Assembly (NCBI GenBank): GCA_905182995.1
Contig: CAJJDP010000049.1
Coordinates: 133,286-197,285 of the forward strand
Reading direction: 5' to 3'
DNA from: Paramecium octaurelia
Lineage: Eukaryota; Ciliophora; Oligohymenophorea; Peniculida; Parameciidae
Length of the DNA: 64,000 nucleotides
Of this stretch, positions 23,256 to 35,860 are shown in pieces. The position numbers and the translations under genes were made by a program. The stretch's first letter is position 1; each line of letters begins with the position of its first letter. The notes below the pieces were generated by a model. It made no database searches. It worked only from the letters and a program-made list of their open reading frames with translations, and was not told the DNA's origin.

Positions 23256-24085
23256 TCAATTGCAATTTCTTAGAGTCACAATTATTTGTTTTAAAAATAT
23301 ATTAATATACTTGTTAGCATACAAATTGAATGTTTCAAACTGTTAATTTTCTAGATTATTATAGATCAAATTTTCAAGTTTCTATTATCTTCCTTTCTCA
23401 GTTGAAATAATATTCCTCAATAATGTAATCATCACCTTTAATTGTAAACATACATTCATATTATTAATTATAAGTGTATCAACTTTTGAACAAATATTTT
23501 CTTAAATCAGCTACAATGAAATCTTAACATAATTTTATAGCTGCTCACAATTCTCTCCTGTCTACCCTCCTTGAATGAATTTTTAAGATAAAATGTCTAA
23601 CTTATTTAGTAGATCATATTAACATAACTTCTAATGTAATTAAAACGAACTTTACTCATATTCAATCCAACTTTTGCGATATGAAACAACATAAGCTCCT
23701 CTGACATAATTTAGCAAATAATATATCTAATCTGATAGAGTTCAATTCTAGCTCTTATTACTAAATTTATCCCTATCAAGAATGACTTGCCATCAATAAC
23801 AAATTTTCGCCTATTATTGACCTGTGCAATATTTAAGTGAAAATATTAAAAAAATCCCATCTATATATCATCATTTATCTTCCTTAAGATTATCTTAATG
23901 GTTAACTGCTTGTTTTCAAACTCTTAATGCTATTATCAAACCTCTCAAATTCTTTATTTATTGTTTATTTGCATTCTTTCTATAAATACATATCACATCA
24001 TTTCATTCCTTTCCATTTTTCTCTTTCTTCTGTTTTCTTCAATAACTTAATTTACTAAATTCAATCTTTAATTTGGCAATTGCAT
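23256..24085 (-). CDS. Hypothetical protein, about 240 aa
   Basis: Minus-strand reading with a Lys/Glu-rich N-terminal part (ENRRKRKMERNEM) and a long open stretch: NNRRKFVIDGKSFLIGINLV, RARIELYQIRYIICQIMSEE and KVGLNMSKVRFNYIRSYVN. After an intron (about 38 nt, GTGAGC...TGTAG, long for this genome) comes VDTLIINNMNVCLQLKVM and a helical end, LENLIYNNLENQQFETF. It stops at TGA 23256-23258. No family is recognised. It is nearly head-to-tail with PDCD2 and diverges from the LRR-patatin gene with a gap of about 50 nt. Confidence 0.6.
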
Positions 24086-24132
24086 TCAATTATTTCAATT
24101 ATAAATTTATTAGATAAGGATTATCAACTATA

Positions 24133-27100
24133 ATGAAATAATTAGAACAATTTGCAAACACTTTTTACGATCTCCTTCAAGCTTAACCTCAAAAACTGAG
24201 TAATTTTAGAGTTAAGCTTAAATTTTTATTATCCCAACTTAAATTCTAATATTCTGATCTTTTAGAAGAACAATAGAAATAAGCCAAAAAGAGTCCCAAT
24301 GATACAAATATCATTCAAAATTTGATCTCAAATTTACAATCAGTTGATAGAAGAGATCACTAAATTGAGTAAAATGAACTTATATTTTGCAATAAACTCT
24401 AAGAATTATTAAGAAAGTTGAAAAAACCATAAATAGAAAATTTAAAGGATCTAGCCTAGGAAGTCTTAACAGCTGACATTAAACTACTCCAAGATATATC
24501 TAAAATTATCCATTCTATATCTCCATTACATGAGATACTATCATAATTAAAAAATTATATTGCTAAAGAAAATACGTACTATGAGGATAAGGCACTCCTA
24601 AAATGCCCTTTGCAAACCATTCATGCCATCACTAAAGAAACGGCTTCATCGCTGATTAAAGGAGATCAGAACTTAATATCAATGCTAGAAGCGTAAGGGT
24701 ATTAGATCAAAAGACTAAAAAACAATGAAGAAATCTTCTATTATCAAAGATATCTGGTTTCGTATGTGCTTAAGTCATTGATCTTCCAACTACAGCTTCC
24801 TCCTGGATTTGTAATAAGAATTTCCTCTTATGAATCAAAAAACAAAGAGTTGAGGAAATAGTACTCTTATTTCTTCATTACTGCAAAAGTCGTATAATCC
24901 GATTTAGTCATCGATAAGATTGAGTTTGCCAAACACTACTTGTCCTTATAATGTACTGATCATCTAGATAGTGTTATTCCATAATACTATGGGGATCTAT
25001 AAGCTTCGTTTTCAAAAGATATATCCCCACAATTAACCATGTATGAATAATTTAAAAACCCACTCTTGTATTATAAAAAATACATTTTTGAAGAAACCTA
25101 TAAACCAGCTGAATTTGATAAATTTTAACCATAAAATATTTTTGAAAATTTGTTGAATTTCTTTTAATTCCTATCAGATACTTAATTGAATGATTTTCAT
25201 TATAAGTAAGAAGAAAAGAATGAAGTAGTGAGATACAAATCACTTTAAGTAACTTATGATATGATGTAATTGACATACTAAAGAATTAAGAAATTGGAGG
25301 ATGCCTTAATAACAGTTCAAGAAGTTATTTTTCCTTAGTAATTATGTGTTCGATTAATTTAAATAACTGAAAAAATGAATTAGGTGTTCTTTTAATTTTA
25401 AAGATTGGATACAAGTAGATTTTCAACCTTAAGTGAATATTAAGAATATTTGGGTAAAATAAACTTAGAGGAATTAATCCATAAAATTATAGATGCAAAG
25501 CATATCACTAAATATAATAATTAAATTAGATAAATCAAATAAGATCTAAATCAATTGGAATAGTAGCATGAGAAATCAGTAGGCAAATAAACATAAAATT
25601 TGAATTTGTTGTCTTAATATTATTTGCAAGGACCAAAATGGATTATCATAAATTGCTGTTAAAAAATAGATATTCAATATGAAATTAGTTTAACCAATAG
25701 GATTAAGCTTTTGGACTTTTTGGCAAATCTGAATTTCCATTTAGACACTTAATTTGTTAGTCAATAAGAGCATATATATGATTCAATTGTCAAAGGATTT
25801 AATGATTCTTGGTTTGAATTAGATTTATGGAAGCAGGCATTTAAAGCCAACTATTCTATCTAATCGCAATGCTAGTTTAATAATACTCTGTTTGTTGAAC
25901 TATTGGCCATTTTATTTTTCAAAGAAAATTATACAAAGTTAAATTTGAACATATTTGAATCCTTAGAGTAAGTGTAGGAAAATGAAAAAAATTCACATAT
26001 CTTAATATTATATTTGATGAATAAATGTTTTAAGGGAGATTTAGGGTTTGGTAAACATATTACTTTGGTGGAAAGTGCATTGAAACATAAGAAATTTTAT
26101 CTTGTATTAAAATTATTGGAAAACAATTAAGGTTAGAAGATCAGATTTGAATATTTTAATTACCTTTTGGATGAAACCTAGAATCTATTTTCATAATCTG
26201 CATATTTTTCAAATTTATCAGAGAATGATACAAAATATCATGAATAAATATTTGATTAGATTGCAAAGATTCATCCATAATTGGAAGGAAGATTGAGATG
26301 GGATCATTTTTGGAATCAAATTGTTAAAAACTTTGGAGATCATACTTTAAAAATATTGGGTCGTGGATTTTGGAGTTTAAAGGATGAATAATATAAATAG
26401 ATTTTCGTGAACAACTAATTGGGTAATTAAGGAGAAATTCCTAGTTATTTAGAATTGAGTTTAATTGCATAGATTAACAAGAATAACAATAAGAATTACT
26501 CAGTTCTAAAAGTAAATGATCCTTTCATAAACTAATTATTATTTATACAACCTAATTTCCCTTTATAAAAGTTCATGGCTTCCTAATTATATTAATTATT
26601 ACAGTTGGATTAGTTTAGTTCAAGGGTTGAATTAATTCAAAGTGATTAATAAATCTATTCAGTCTATCAAGTAATTAGTCAATTCAATAACAACAAAAGA
26701 TCAAAAGTAACAATTGCTTAATTTTTGTAACACAATGAATACAATGAGTAAAGATTAAGAAACTGTATTGGTAATTATAATTTGGCTAATAAAATTGTAC
26801 TCTGTATCTTATTATTATCAACAAACACCTCTCCTGATGAAGAGTTGCTAGTCCCTTGTGGAAATTACTTGTCACCAGTTTCTACGAATTTCTATTTCAA
26901 CCCTCAATTTGATAACTTCATCAATTCCCATGGATTTGAAAGAGATGGTGAGAGTGTTAAATTATGTTGTCATAATATTTACTTCTTAATGCAATTTATG
27001 AAAGAAAAAATAGATTACTAACTCTTACAAAACTTTTAGAATATTACATTAACTATTCAATAATGGCTCAAACAACTAAGTTAGATTGAAGCTACTGCAT

Positions 27101-30100
27101 CACAATCTGCTGGATTATTATTATTACCATTATATAAGGAGAATATGATTGAGTTAGTAAGGAGAGCCACCATAATCTAAAATTTAATTACAAAACCCAA
27201 CTTTCACATCACATACTTGGACTTATTGAAATTATGCGACAAGAATTTAGGAGAATTTTATCAAATTTTAATAGAAAATCACACGCTTAATTTAATTAAC
27301 AAATTTGTAGAACTACCACAACTCTCTACTAATTCTGATAGTTTGATATTGTCTGATTTCATAACTTTTAGAGAGAGCTTTGCTTATATGAAATATCCAT
27401 CTGGATTTAATGTTAGGAATATGATTGGTCCCTATAAAGGATTGAAAATGTTTCTCAAATATTCCAGATTACTCTCTACAACTACTTTATAGAATTTCCA
27501 TAAAAAGCTTGCTGTTGTGAAGAAACAATAGCATTTTTAAATGTTAATGAAAAGTTTTGAATGGAGAAATTTCAAAGACAATGAAGTTCAAATTGCATTT
27601 TAGTTATTGTCTGATTATTCAAAAGATTTTAATAAGTCTTTCGAACTAGTTAACTTTAAAGAATTGCAATCTAAATAATTTCCCCAATTATTTTAATCTT
27701 TGTAATTAATTAGAATAAAAATTCTTAACTTATCATACGTTGATGCTGTAAATGATAATTTTCTATTTGACATTGCTTAACATTGTACTGAATTGCATGT
27801 TTTAAATCTGAGTGGATGTTAAAATGTGCATTAAATTGGATAGACTTCGAATATTTTAAATATTGGGAATTAGAAGCCACTCTAATTTTAGAGACTAAAA
27901 ACATTAATTGCTTAGAATTTACCAAATGTTAAATCGATTGAGATTAGTGGACAATTTCTATAAAATTTAAATGTCAATTACTGCAAGAATCTTTAGACAG
28001 TATACACTAATAAAATCAAATTAACAAGAGTTTAAGCTAAAGGTTGTGTATCATTACAATTAGAGATAGTTCAACTTTGGATAATATAAGGAGTGAGAAT
28101 TCTATTTGACGAACATACCTCCTAAGGTTCTTTGAAGGGATTTGTTTAACCATAACTTATAATAGATGTAGATAAGGAATTTATTTACGATAAAATTTAT
28201 TTAGAGATGATATTTTAACTGTTAAGTGACTTGTATGATAAAATATTACATTAGGATCAATATATAAAATCTCCATTCCCATAATTTTTTTTGAAAAATG
28301 GAATTATTAGTGATGATTTTGAATTCTAATTTAGGGGATTTCTATAGAACAAATTAGATGAATAGAATAAGAAAAAGATTTTGTAATGTTTGTTCACATG
28401 CTTGTTTTAGAATGAGTAAATTAAACAACTTGATTTGAAATCGATGTTAAAGAATAGAGGATAGGAAAGGATAAAAATACTAGATTAATTCCTCGGAGAT
28501 TTTATATAAGCAATCCATTTAACCATAGAAGATTAGGATTCCAAAATTAAATAAATTGCAAAGGAATTCTTTTTAAATATAGAATCACTTACAATTCCAT
28601 GTTCAAAAGAAGATATTATAGATAAAGTAGCCTAATTAATTAGATAAATCTAAAATTATAGAACTACCTTAAATATTAGTTTTACAAACTTGAAGGTAAT
28701 AGGTAATGATATAATTGGTAAATTCTTTGAAAAAATTTAAAGGAATGATAAATAAATCCATATTTAGTAGATTGATTTTTCAGGGAATAGTCTTGAGAGA
28801 GAAAATTTAAAGAACATATTTTAAGTCAATAATATCATATAAGTCAATATTCAATAATTAATATTAAGGAATGCAGGCATTGATGATAAAATTTTATTGG
28901 AAATAGCAGAATATTTCTGGGAATGCGAGAATTTAAAAATAATTGATTTGAGTTAAAATCATTTAACTAAGAAAAGCTTGAATAAGTTATTTGAAGATGG
29001 AAGAAATCTAGCAAAGATTCCACTGAACAATATTAATCTTAGTGAGAATTCGATAGGGGATGCAAATTTCCAGATTTTGGCTGAAATCGAAGAAAAATAG
29101 TGGTAGAACAAAGAACAGAATATGTTATATTTAAAGAGTACAATTTTAAGAAATTGTTTTGAATAGAATTTAGATATTTAACCCTTTTGTGATTTTGTTG
29201 CTTAAAGTTACATGCTTTAAATTTTGGATTTAAGAAAAAACAGCTTTAGTGAAGAAGGAATGTAATAGTTATCAAAATCAATCGGAAAAAGCAAGTCGTT
29301 AACAACATTGTACTATTAGAACAATATAAAAACGAGCAAAGCAATTTTGATTTAAGAAATTATGAAAAATACTCATCTTAATAGTTTAGAGATTATTTTA
29401 TCACATCAAGAACATTATGATGAAGAATTTTTGAAGATTTTCAATTTTTCTAATTTAAAAAACTTAGAAATAACATTACCTAGTATCACTGAGGAAGAGA
29501 TGAAATAATTAGTTGATCTACTTAAATCAAATATATCTTTGGTTAAATTTAAATTGAATATTACTAATAATGATATTAAATAAAGAACCTTTTACAAACT
29601 TGGACTTTCTAAAATAAAGAATATTATGGAAATTAAGGAGGAATGTAATAAAGATATATATTTTTATGATCCATTTTATAAACAAGACACTTTGAGAATA
29701 GATGTACAAGATTATTGTTAAATGGGTTTATCAATTGATGGAGGAGGTATCAGAGGATTGATGCCAGCTACAATTATAAATTATATATGTAGTGAGATTA
29801 AAAAAGAACCCTATTAAATTTTTGATTGTGTTGGTGGTACTTCTATTGGAGGAATCTTGGCCTTGGCCATGACTGGAACACAAGATGGAGTTCATCCATT
29901 AGCAGACAAAGATTAACTTGTGAAATTCTTTACTGAAGATGGCAAGATAATATTTGATCAATAGAAGAGAGGTGTTTGGAGTTTGATTAATAAATCAAAG
30001 TATGATGCCAAAGGTATTGAATCAGTGTTGTAAAGGTATTTATAATGAATGGTTAGATTTTTAGATATGCTGGAACAGCTAAATTAAGTGAGACTTTGCC

Positions 30101-30801
30101 TCACACAAATGTAATTGTTACTGCAGTCAAACTATAAAAACATAAGGGAGACAACATGGCTAAAGTGTTCAGTTCAAGAAAAGCTAAATTAGATCTGACT
30201 GAGAACTTTCTTATTAAAGATGTTGGCAGAGCAACTTCTGCAGCCCCAACATATTTCCCAGCTGCTTAAATTAAGTCTTTAGCCGGTAAAGAATATTAAT
30301 TTATTGATGGGGGTGTTGGTAAGAACAATCCTGCAAATTTGGTGTTAGATGATTTAAAAAAAGGCATGCTAAATAAAGATAAAGATAATTTCTTCGTTCT
30401 CAGTATATCAACTGGAGTAAGTGATTTATATTTATCATCTAGGTATCAAAATAAAAGTAACATCTTTAAATTGATGAAGGTATTATGGGAGTAGTACGGA
30501 TTTTAGATGCTTTTGGAGAAAGCAACTAAGATTTTGTAGATTTAGAATTGAAGAAAAATTAAGGAAAATATCTACGCATTGTTCCAGAATACGATCTACC
30601 AGGTATGATTATTAAATAATTTTTATAGAAAGTCAAGCATAGTTGGATTGCACAGACATCAAAATATTGGAAGAATATTAATCTGCTGCAACAACAGCAG
30701 CCTCTCAATTTTTGGAATAAGAAAAATTTGGATAATATCAAGATAAAACATTTATAAAATGGTTAGAAGAAAATACAGCAAGAAGATTAGAATCATTATG
30801 A
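24133..30801 (+). CDS. Giant LRR-patatin phospholipase protein, about 2,200 aa
   Basis: A single frame runs from ATG 24133 to about 30030 (some 5.9 kb) without TGA or intron; a few small introns occur only at the 3' end (for example GTATTTATAA...TTTAG near 30035). The first roughly 1,150 residues are an unrecognised Gln/Leu-rich region. Leucine-rich repeats follow at about residues 1200-1850 (ELHVLNLSGC, HIQQIDFSGNSL, NLKIIDLSQNHL, MLQILDLRKNSF). A C-terminal patatin domain carries the oxyanion loop DGGGIRG, the nucleophile elbow GGTSIGG, FPAAQIKSLAG and IDGGVGKNNPA with the catalytic Asp. A calcium-independent lipid acyl hydrolase with an LRR sensor arm is inferred. Stop TGA 30799-30801. Confidence 0.9.
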
Positions 30802-31134
30802 TATCATATATAAAATATATAATTTCAAGTTCATATTATTGAAAGTTGTTGATTTAATTTATTAACTTACTTTGTAGTAATATTTCATAATGTTATTTGA
30901 GTAATAAAATCAATCAAAATAGAAATTATAAAGCTATGTTTTTCATTTTTGTTGATCAAATAAAACATATAAAAATTATAGAAATTTATGTTAAATTGAT
31001 ATTTAATAATAAGAACAATTCAATTCTAAATCTATAAATAATATGAATAAAAATTAATTAATTATCAATAGATTGTCTTACAGTTGTATCCTTATCTTTT
31101 TTTGTATTCTTATAGTAATTTTTTGGTTAAAGTG
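30802..31134. other. Convergent 3' spacer, nothing recognised
   Basis: About 330 nt, very AT-rich, between two convergent genes. A short plus-strand hydrophobic frame at 31073-31285 mostly overlaps the minus-strand gene and is not considered real. Confidence 0.5.
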
Positions 31135-32626
31135 TCATTTAGACTATGTTTCTATTGATATTATTGTAATAGCTTCTTTATTTATTGTTAATTATCTGAA
31201 TAGTCTCCATTTTGTTTCTAATAATTGCCCATATCCATACTTAGATCCTTTTAAAACTAGGATAAACAAAGAATTTACGGAATGATGTGATTCTTCAATT
31301 TACTCAGCACATGAAAAAGGTCGAGGGATTTGACTTACCTCAGTTGGCTATTTACGAAAACTATGAACTGAATTGTTGGACCTATTAGGTTCAGCATGTT
31401 AGGATGTTGATGGTTTTTTCATAACTTTATTTTAATTACTTTAAGCTTTATCTTAACATGCTTTTACTGATTACTGACGCTTTAGTTCTTAATCTTCTGT
31501 GATATGAATATTTGTTACTTATCAGATTTAATACATTTTAAGCTGTCTTGTTTCTCTGGTGTTTTTAAACATTTGAAGTTTCATAATGAGATGAGTTATG
31601 TTTTCTTTTTCGTTCTTAATATTCACATGATTCAGTTTGTGTTCTTGTAGCTAAATAACTAGATTTGTTATTCTGAGTATTTGCAACATGAGTTGAAATA
31701 ATTCTTTTATGAGAATCATTTCTAGGTTTAAAATAATCATCTTATGGGTCAGTTTAGATTCTGTCTTGCTATTGAATTGTTATAAATTATACATAATCTT
31801 AAAGAGGAGGCTTCTATTTATCAACTTATAAATTGATTGTAATAGATTATTACTTTGGATGTTCATTTTCTATGTTCTCCTTTTTGTATTATGACTTTTG
31901 ATTGTTTAAGGTAGATTTAAGAGATTGATTTGTCGTGTCTATTGTACTATTATTTTTAATCATTTAGATTTCCTTTTCCTATGATTTTAGTTTCTGATTC
32001 AAGGTGTTGTTCTTTTCATATAAGACTTAAAAATCACTTTTGATTCCTTATAATTCTTCTTCTAATTCTTCTTTTATTTTCAAAGCATCTTCCAATTTTG
32101 ATTGTGTATTTTCTGCAAACAACTTCAATTATTATTCAATCTAATTTAGATTTTTAAATTACTCTTATGTGTTATCTAATTTCTGCTTCTAATTTAATCA
32201 ATTACTCTTCATAATCACTTTGATCTCTAATTTTTTGTTCCTCTACTTATTATTCTAAATTTAACTAATACGATTTAAAAAATACTTTATCTTGCATTAG
32301 AACTGTGAAAATGCATCCTATATAACAAATTAAACTATTTGGATCTGTATAGAGATCTTCTGGTTTGTCCAAAGGCACTAACTTTCGTATTTAGCATAAT
32401 AATAACTAATTTAGAATAGGATTTGTACATGATCTTCAGTTTTGAGGATGTTGCTTTTAATTTATGAATAGAGATCGAGTATGGATTTTTGTAATTTGAG
32501 ATCAAACTTCTTTTCTGTATGTTCTGAGCTATGTCTGTAATTAGACTCCAAAGATGTATTGATATCATCATGGAAATGCTATTATTGCTGAAGTAGTTGC
32601 AGTAGGGTTTTTGATTTTTAAGACAT
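31135..32626 (-). CDS. Coiled-coil protein with long polar tail
   Basis: About 470 aa. It starts MSQKSKTLLQLLQQQQHFHD. After a 23-nt intron comes KLVPLDKPEDLYTDPNSLIC and a stretch of heptad-like helix (YEEQLIKLEAEIRQH, KLEDALKIKEELEEELQ, LYEKNNTLNQKLKSQEKE). The C-terminal half is Lys/Gln/Asn/His-rich and probably disordered (DYFKPRNDSHKRIIS, KHQRNKTAQNVLNLI). At least two introns are present. It ends at TGA 31135-31137; the last 50 codons are less certain. No family is recognised; a cytoskeletal or ciliary role is possible but unsupported. Confidence 0.7.
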
Positions 32627-32852
32627 TTTTAAATAAATAACTGATTGAATAGACAATTTAAAATATATATATTTCTTTATATATATATACATTATATTAC
32701 ATAAGAGAAGTAATAAAAAAACAAATCAAAAAATACAACTTTATGTCATGTCCACAGATTTCTGTATTTGTAAATCAGTCTTCAAATCTGGGACAAATTC
32801 ACTTTCTATAGTTGATAAGTCATCCAAACTGAAATTCTGAATTTGTTTTGAG

Positions 32853-33248
32853 TCAATTTATAAAGAATGCTAAAGAATTACTCAAATAATACCACTTGTG
32901 ATGTTGAATTTGGCTACTCCAAGTTTGGAAACCCAACAAATTATGGTGTTCCTAAAATATAAATGACCATCTATTACTAAATTCCATCAAGCCATATGAC
33001 GATTTGTGTTGAGGTTTGAGTGGTAATTGCTAATCAATTAAGATTTTCAATTAAAATTATTTCAAATGTCGCTAATGCTGATTTTCAATCAATTTTGATC
33101 TCCATATTGGCATTGTCTGTTTCTCTTTCTTCTTCTCATCGCAATTCAATTGTTAATGAATCAGGTAGAAACAACCTAACATATAGGTCTGGAGTAGTAA
33201 AGACTTTTTTGGAAAAACTCTCCTTAAATCTTCTAATACATGAGGCAT
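32853..33248 (-). CDS. Uncertain coding region, competing frames
   Basis: From 33248 one frame is open for 131 codons (MPHVLEDLRRVFPKKSLLLQ to SLAFFIN) and stops at TGA 32853. Its composition is odd, rich in His, Trp and Cys. A second frame over the same DNA looks more like a protein (KKVFTTPDLYVRLFLPDSL, LAITTQTSTQIVIWLDGI, and after a 26-nt intron CWVSKLGVAKFNITSG) but contains three TGAs with no intron around them. It may be a decayed gene or an unusual one. No family is recognised. Confidence 0.35.
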
Positions 33249-33259
33249 TATGAATTATT

Positions 33260-33992
33260 AATATTATTTATTATATAAAGCATAATTTAAGATATGAAAA
33301 CATTTTATAATAATACTAAATGCATATATTGCATATTAATAATTTAGATAAGTTCATCTCCATTTCATAAAAATATTGTTAAATTTCATAAAATATTTGT
33401 CATCTACTCAATTCTCATGTTTATTAACAAAAACAACAAAGTTTAAGCAGGTCTCTATAGTAAAATTATCTACTTTATAGACAAGGAAAATCATAAAGCT
33501 AAGAATTCAGAATTTTTATGATTTAAAGTAAATACAATATATAAATTCTACTCATAATTATAGATAGTTATCTCATGAACAGCACTTTCATTAAAAATAA
33601 ATGGTTTAATCTATTTTATATTGTTTATCAAGAGAAAACAGATGAAATTTTATTCTGTATATTAATACAATATAATTATCATTGTAATTAATAATACGAT
33701 GTTACTTTACACTAAATTACATTTAAAAGCAAAGGTAATAATTTAAAGTATGCTGTGGGTTAATAAAAAGTATATTCTACAAATCTAAACGGTAATCAAC
33801 TATATGAACTTCCAAATAATGATTTGAAGAAGGCTTATAAAAAAAGAAAATATATAATTTAGTAGTTTTCTTTTATCTATATATATTTATACTTGAAAAT
33901 TTGATTGTAACCAACTCTAAATTTATTATCTGTTATTCAAGTTTATCCAATTTTGATTAATTGCAGATCCTCTGAACCTTTTCCTTGTAACA
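33260..33992. other. Intergenic, no gene seen
   Basis: About 730 nt of AT-rich sequence with frequent TGA in all frames on both strands. Divergent promoters of the flanking genes probably lie here. Confidence 0.5.
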
Positions 33993-35776
33993 ATGGATAG
34001 TATCTTATATTCTAAAACTGAATTTAATTGTCATTCTATTTTAGTAAATTCTTCAATTTTAATGAATGAATTTAAAGATGATCTAAAAAAAATATAGTAA
34101 ATGATCATATTTTTTATATAAATACAGATTATTGAGTTGTTTTGTATGTTCCTGCATTTTTATGGTGCTTAAAATTAAATTAAATTTGTTATTTTGTAAG
34201 AACATTTCCAGAAGAATACCAAAAGAATACAGATATTCAATCGATCTATTGGATTACCCATAAATATGAATAATATAAACAAGAAACTAAGTTTATATAG
34301 AAAAGCTATTAAAATGCTAGCAGTATTTTAGAACACTATCAAAATGCAGCATTTAAACCAGCTACAAAGACAGAAAGCCTTTTGAGTTATGCAATTTATG
34401 ATGGATGATAACATATAGATATCAAAGTTTGTCAAAGATTTCAAGAGAATAGAATTGACCCTCAAAAATTTTGATTCTAATCACTATATGTAAAGGAATG
34501 TTGCAAATATTGAAAAAATGAATAGTTTTAAACCATCCACAAACTCTTTATGCCTATACATTAAATTTAATTTAATGAATTTGAAATACTATTCAATTTA
34601 AAGAATACTTACTTTGCTGCAGTGAGATAATTATTAAAATGAATTAATAATAATAATTTTTTTGAGTTTAACAAGAATACATACTTTCGTCTATTCATGA
34701 AGGTAGGAATCAACTATAAAAAGTGTGATGAATTATGGAAAAATAATTTGAGACCATTTTTAGATTAAATTTTATATAACAGAATTGTTTAATGAATTTA
34801 GTTTAATAAATAAAGTCAAATTTTGGTATGATTCAGAGAAAGGAAATCATTGCTAAGAATAAAAAGAAAGTGGAGATATAGAACTAACCATAACTAATCT
34901 TCAGCATTAAAAGAAGGCACAATGATTAAGCTTTTGATAACATATGTATAATCAAGAAAATGATTATTAATAGTTTTTTCGAATGAGGAAGAAATGCTCA
35001 AATTTCTATATTCTCGAAAACAAAAAAGGTTGAATTTAGATGAACTAGTGGGTAATCTTTCCTTAAATGAGAAGAATTAACAAATGTAAAATTAATTGTC
35101 AACTCTTTAATTAGTGTGGGGTTACAAAGAATACCACTATAAAATATCGATTCTGACTAAAACTTAGAATTTAAGGAGACTGCTGAAAAAAGCTTGATAT
35201 ACTTTAAAAGAGACAGATTTGTTACAAAGTTTAGAAAAGATTTTAGGGATTCCTTGTTATCCAATAATAGAAAAAAAGTATATATACATATATATATATT
35301 AGATAATAATACAACTAGAGTAGAATAAGAATTGTTTAACAAGTGTTAATGAGAAAGGGAATTATGAGTTCGACGAGGACTACTACATAATATAGAAAGT
35401 TGAGAAAGAAAAAGCCAAATCCTAAATAACCATGAAAATTGATACTAAATAAATAGAGAAACAGATTGCAGAGTAATAATATGGAAGCGATGCTGAGGAG
35501 AGTTTTGATAGTGAGGATTCTCAAAGAACTGATTATGATGATTATGATAGTTTGGATGAAGGATCCTCACAATAAGAGGCAATGGAAGAAGAAGAATAAT
35601 ATTCTGATAATGATAGTGAAGACTCAGTTGATTTGAGAAGATTTCAATCAAATTAGGTTTAGTAAGACGACTTTGAAGTGGATGATAAGGATGATGGAAT
35701 TCAAGGAGATTAGACCGAAATGTTCACAAATTTCATCAGATAACATGAAAAATTGATCAAGGATAAAGTTTATTGA
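33993..35776 (+). CDS. Hypothetical protein with acidic C-terminus
   Basis: About 560 aa from ATG 33993 to TGA 35774. Readable segments include IELFCMFLHFYGAQNQIKFV, FPEEYQKNTDIQSIYWITHK, SSILEHYQNAAFKPATKTES, NTYFRLFMKVGINYKKCDEL and FVTKFRKDFRDSLLSNNRKK. They lie in different frames, so several short introns must join them; not all could be placed. The last 120 residues are strongly acidic (YGSDAEESFDSEDSQ, then EEEEQ repeats). One segment (NTYFRLFMKVGI with a following Trp) loosely resembles the iron-sulfur region of the DNA primase large subunit, but the conserved cysteines were not found, so no name is given. Confidence 0.7.
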
Positions 35777-35860
35777 TTTTATTAATTCATTTTTTTTGAT
35801 TTTGTATTTTGTAAATACAAAGTGTTAATATAAATATTAAACATTATAATAATTCATCAA

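Noticed and set aside
34600-34760. DNA primase large subunit in the acidic-tailed gene
   Set aside because: One segment looked similar, but the four iron-sulfur cysteines and the surrounding motifs were not found.
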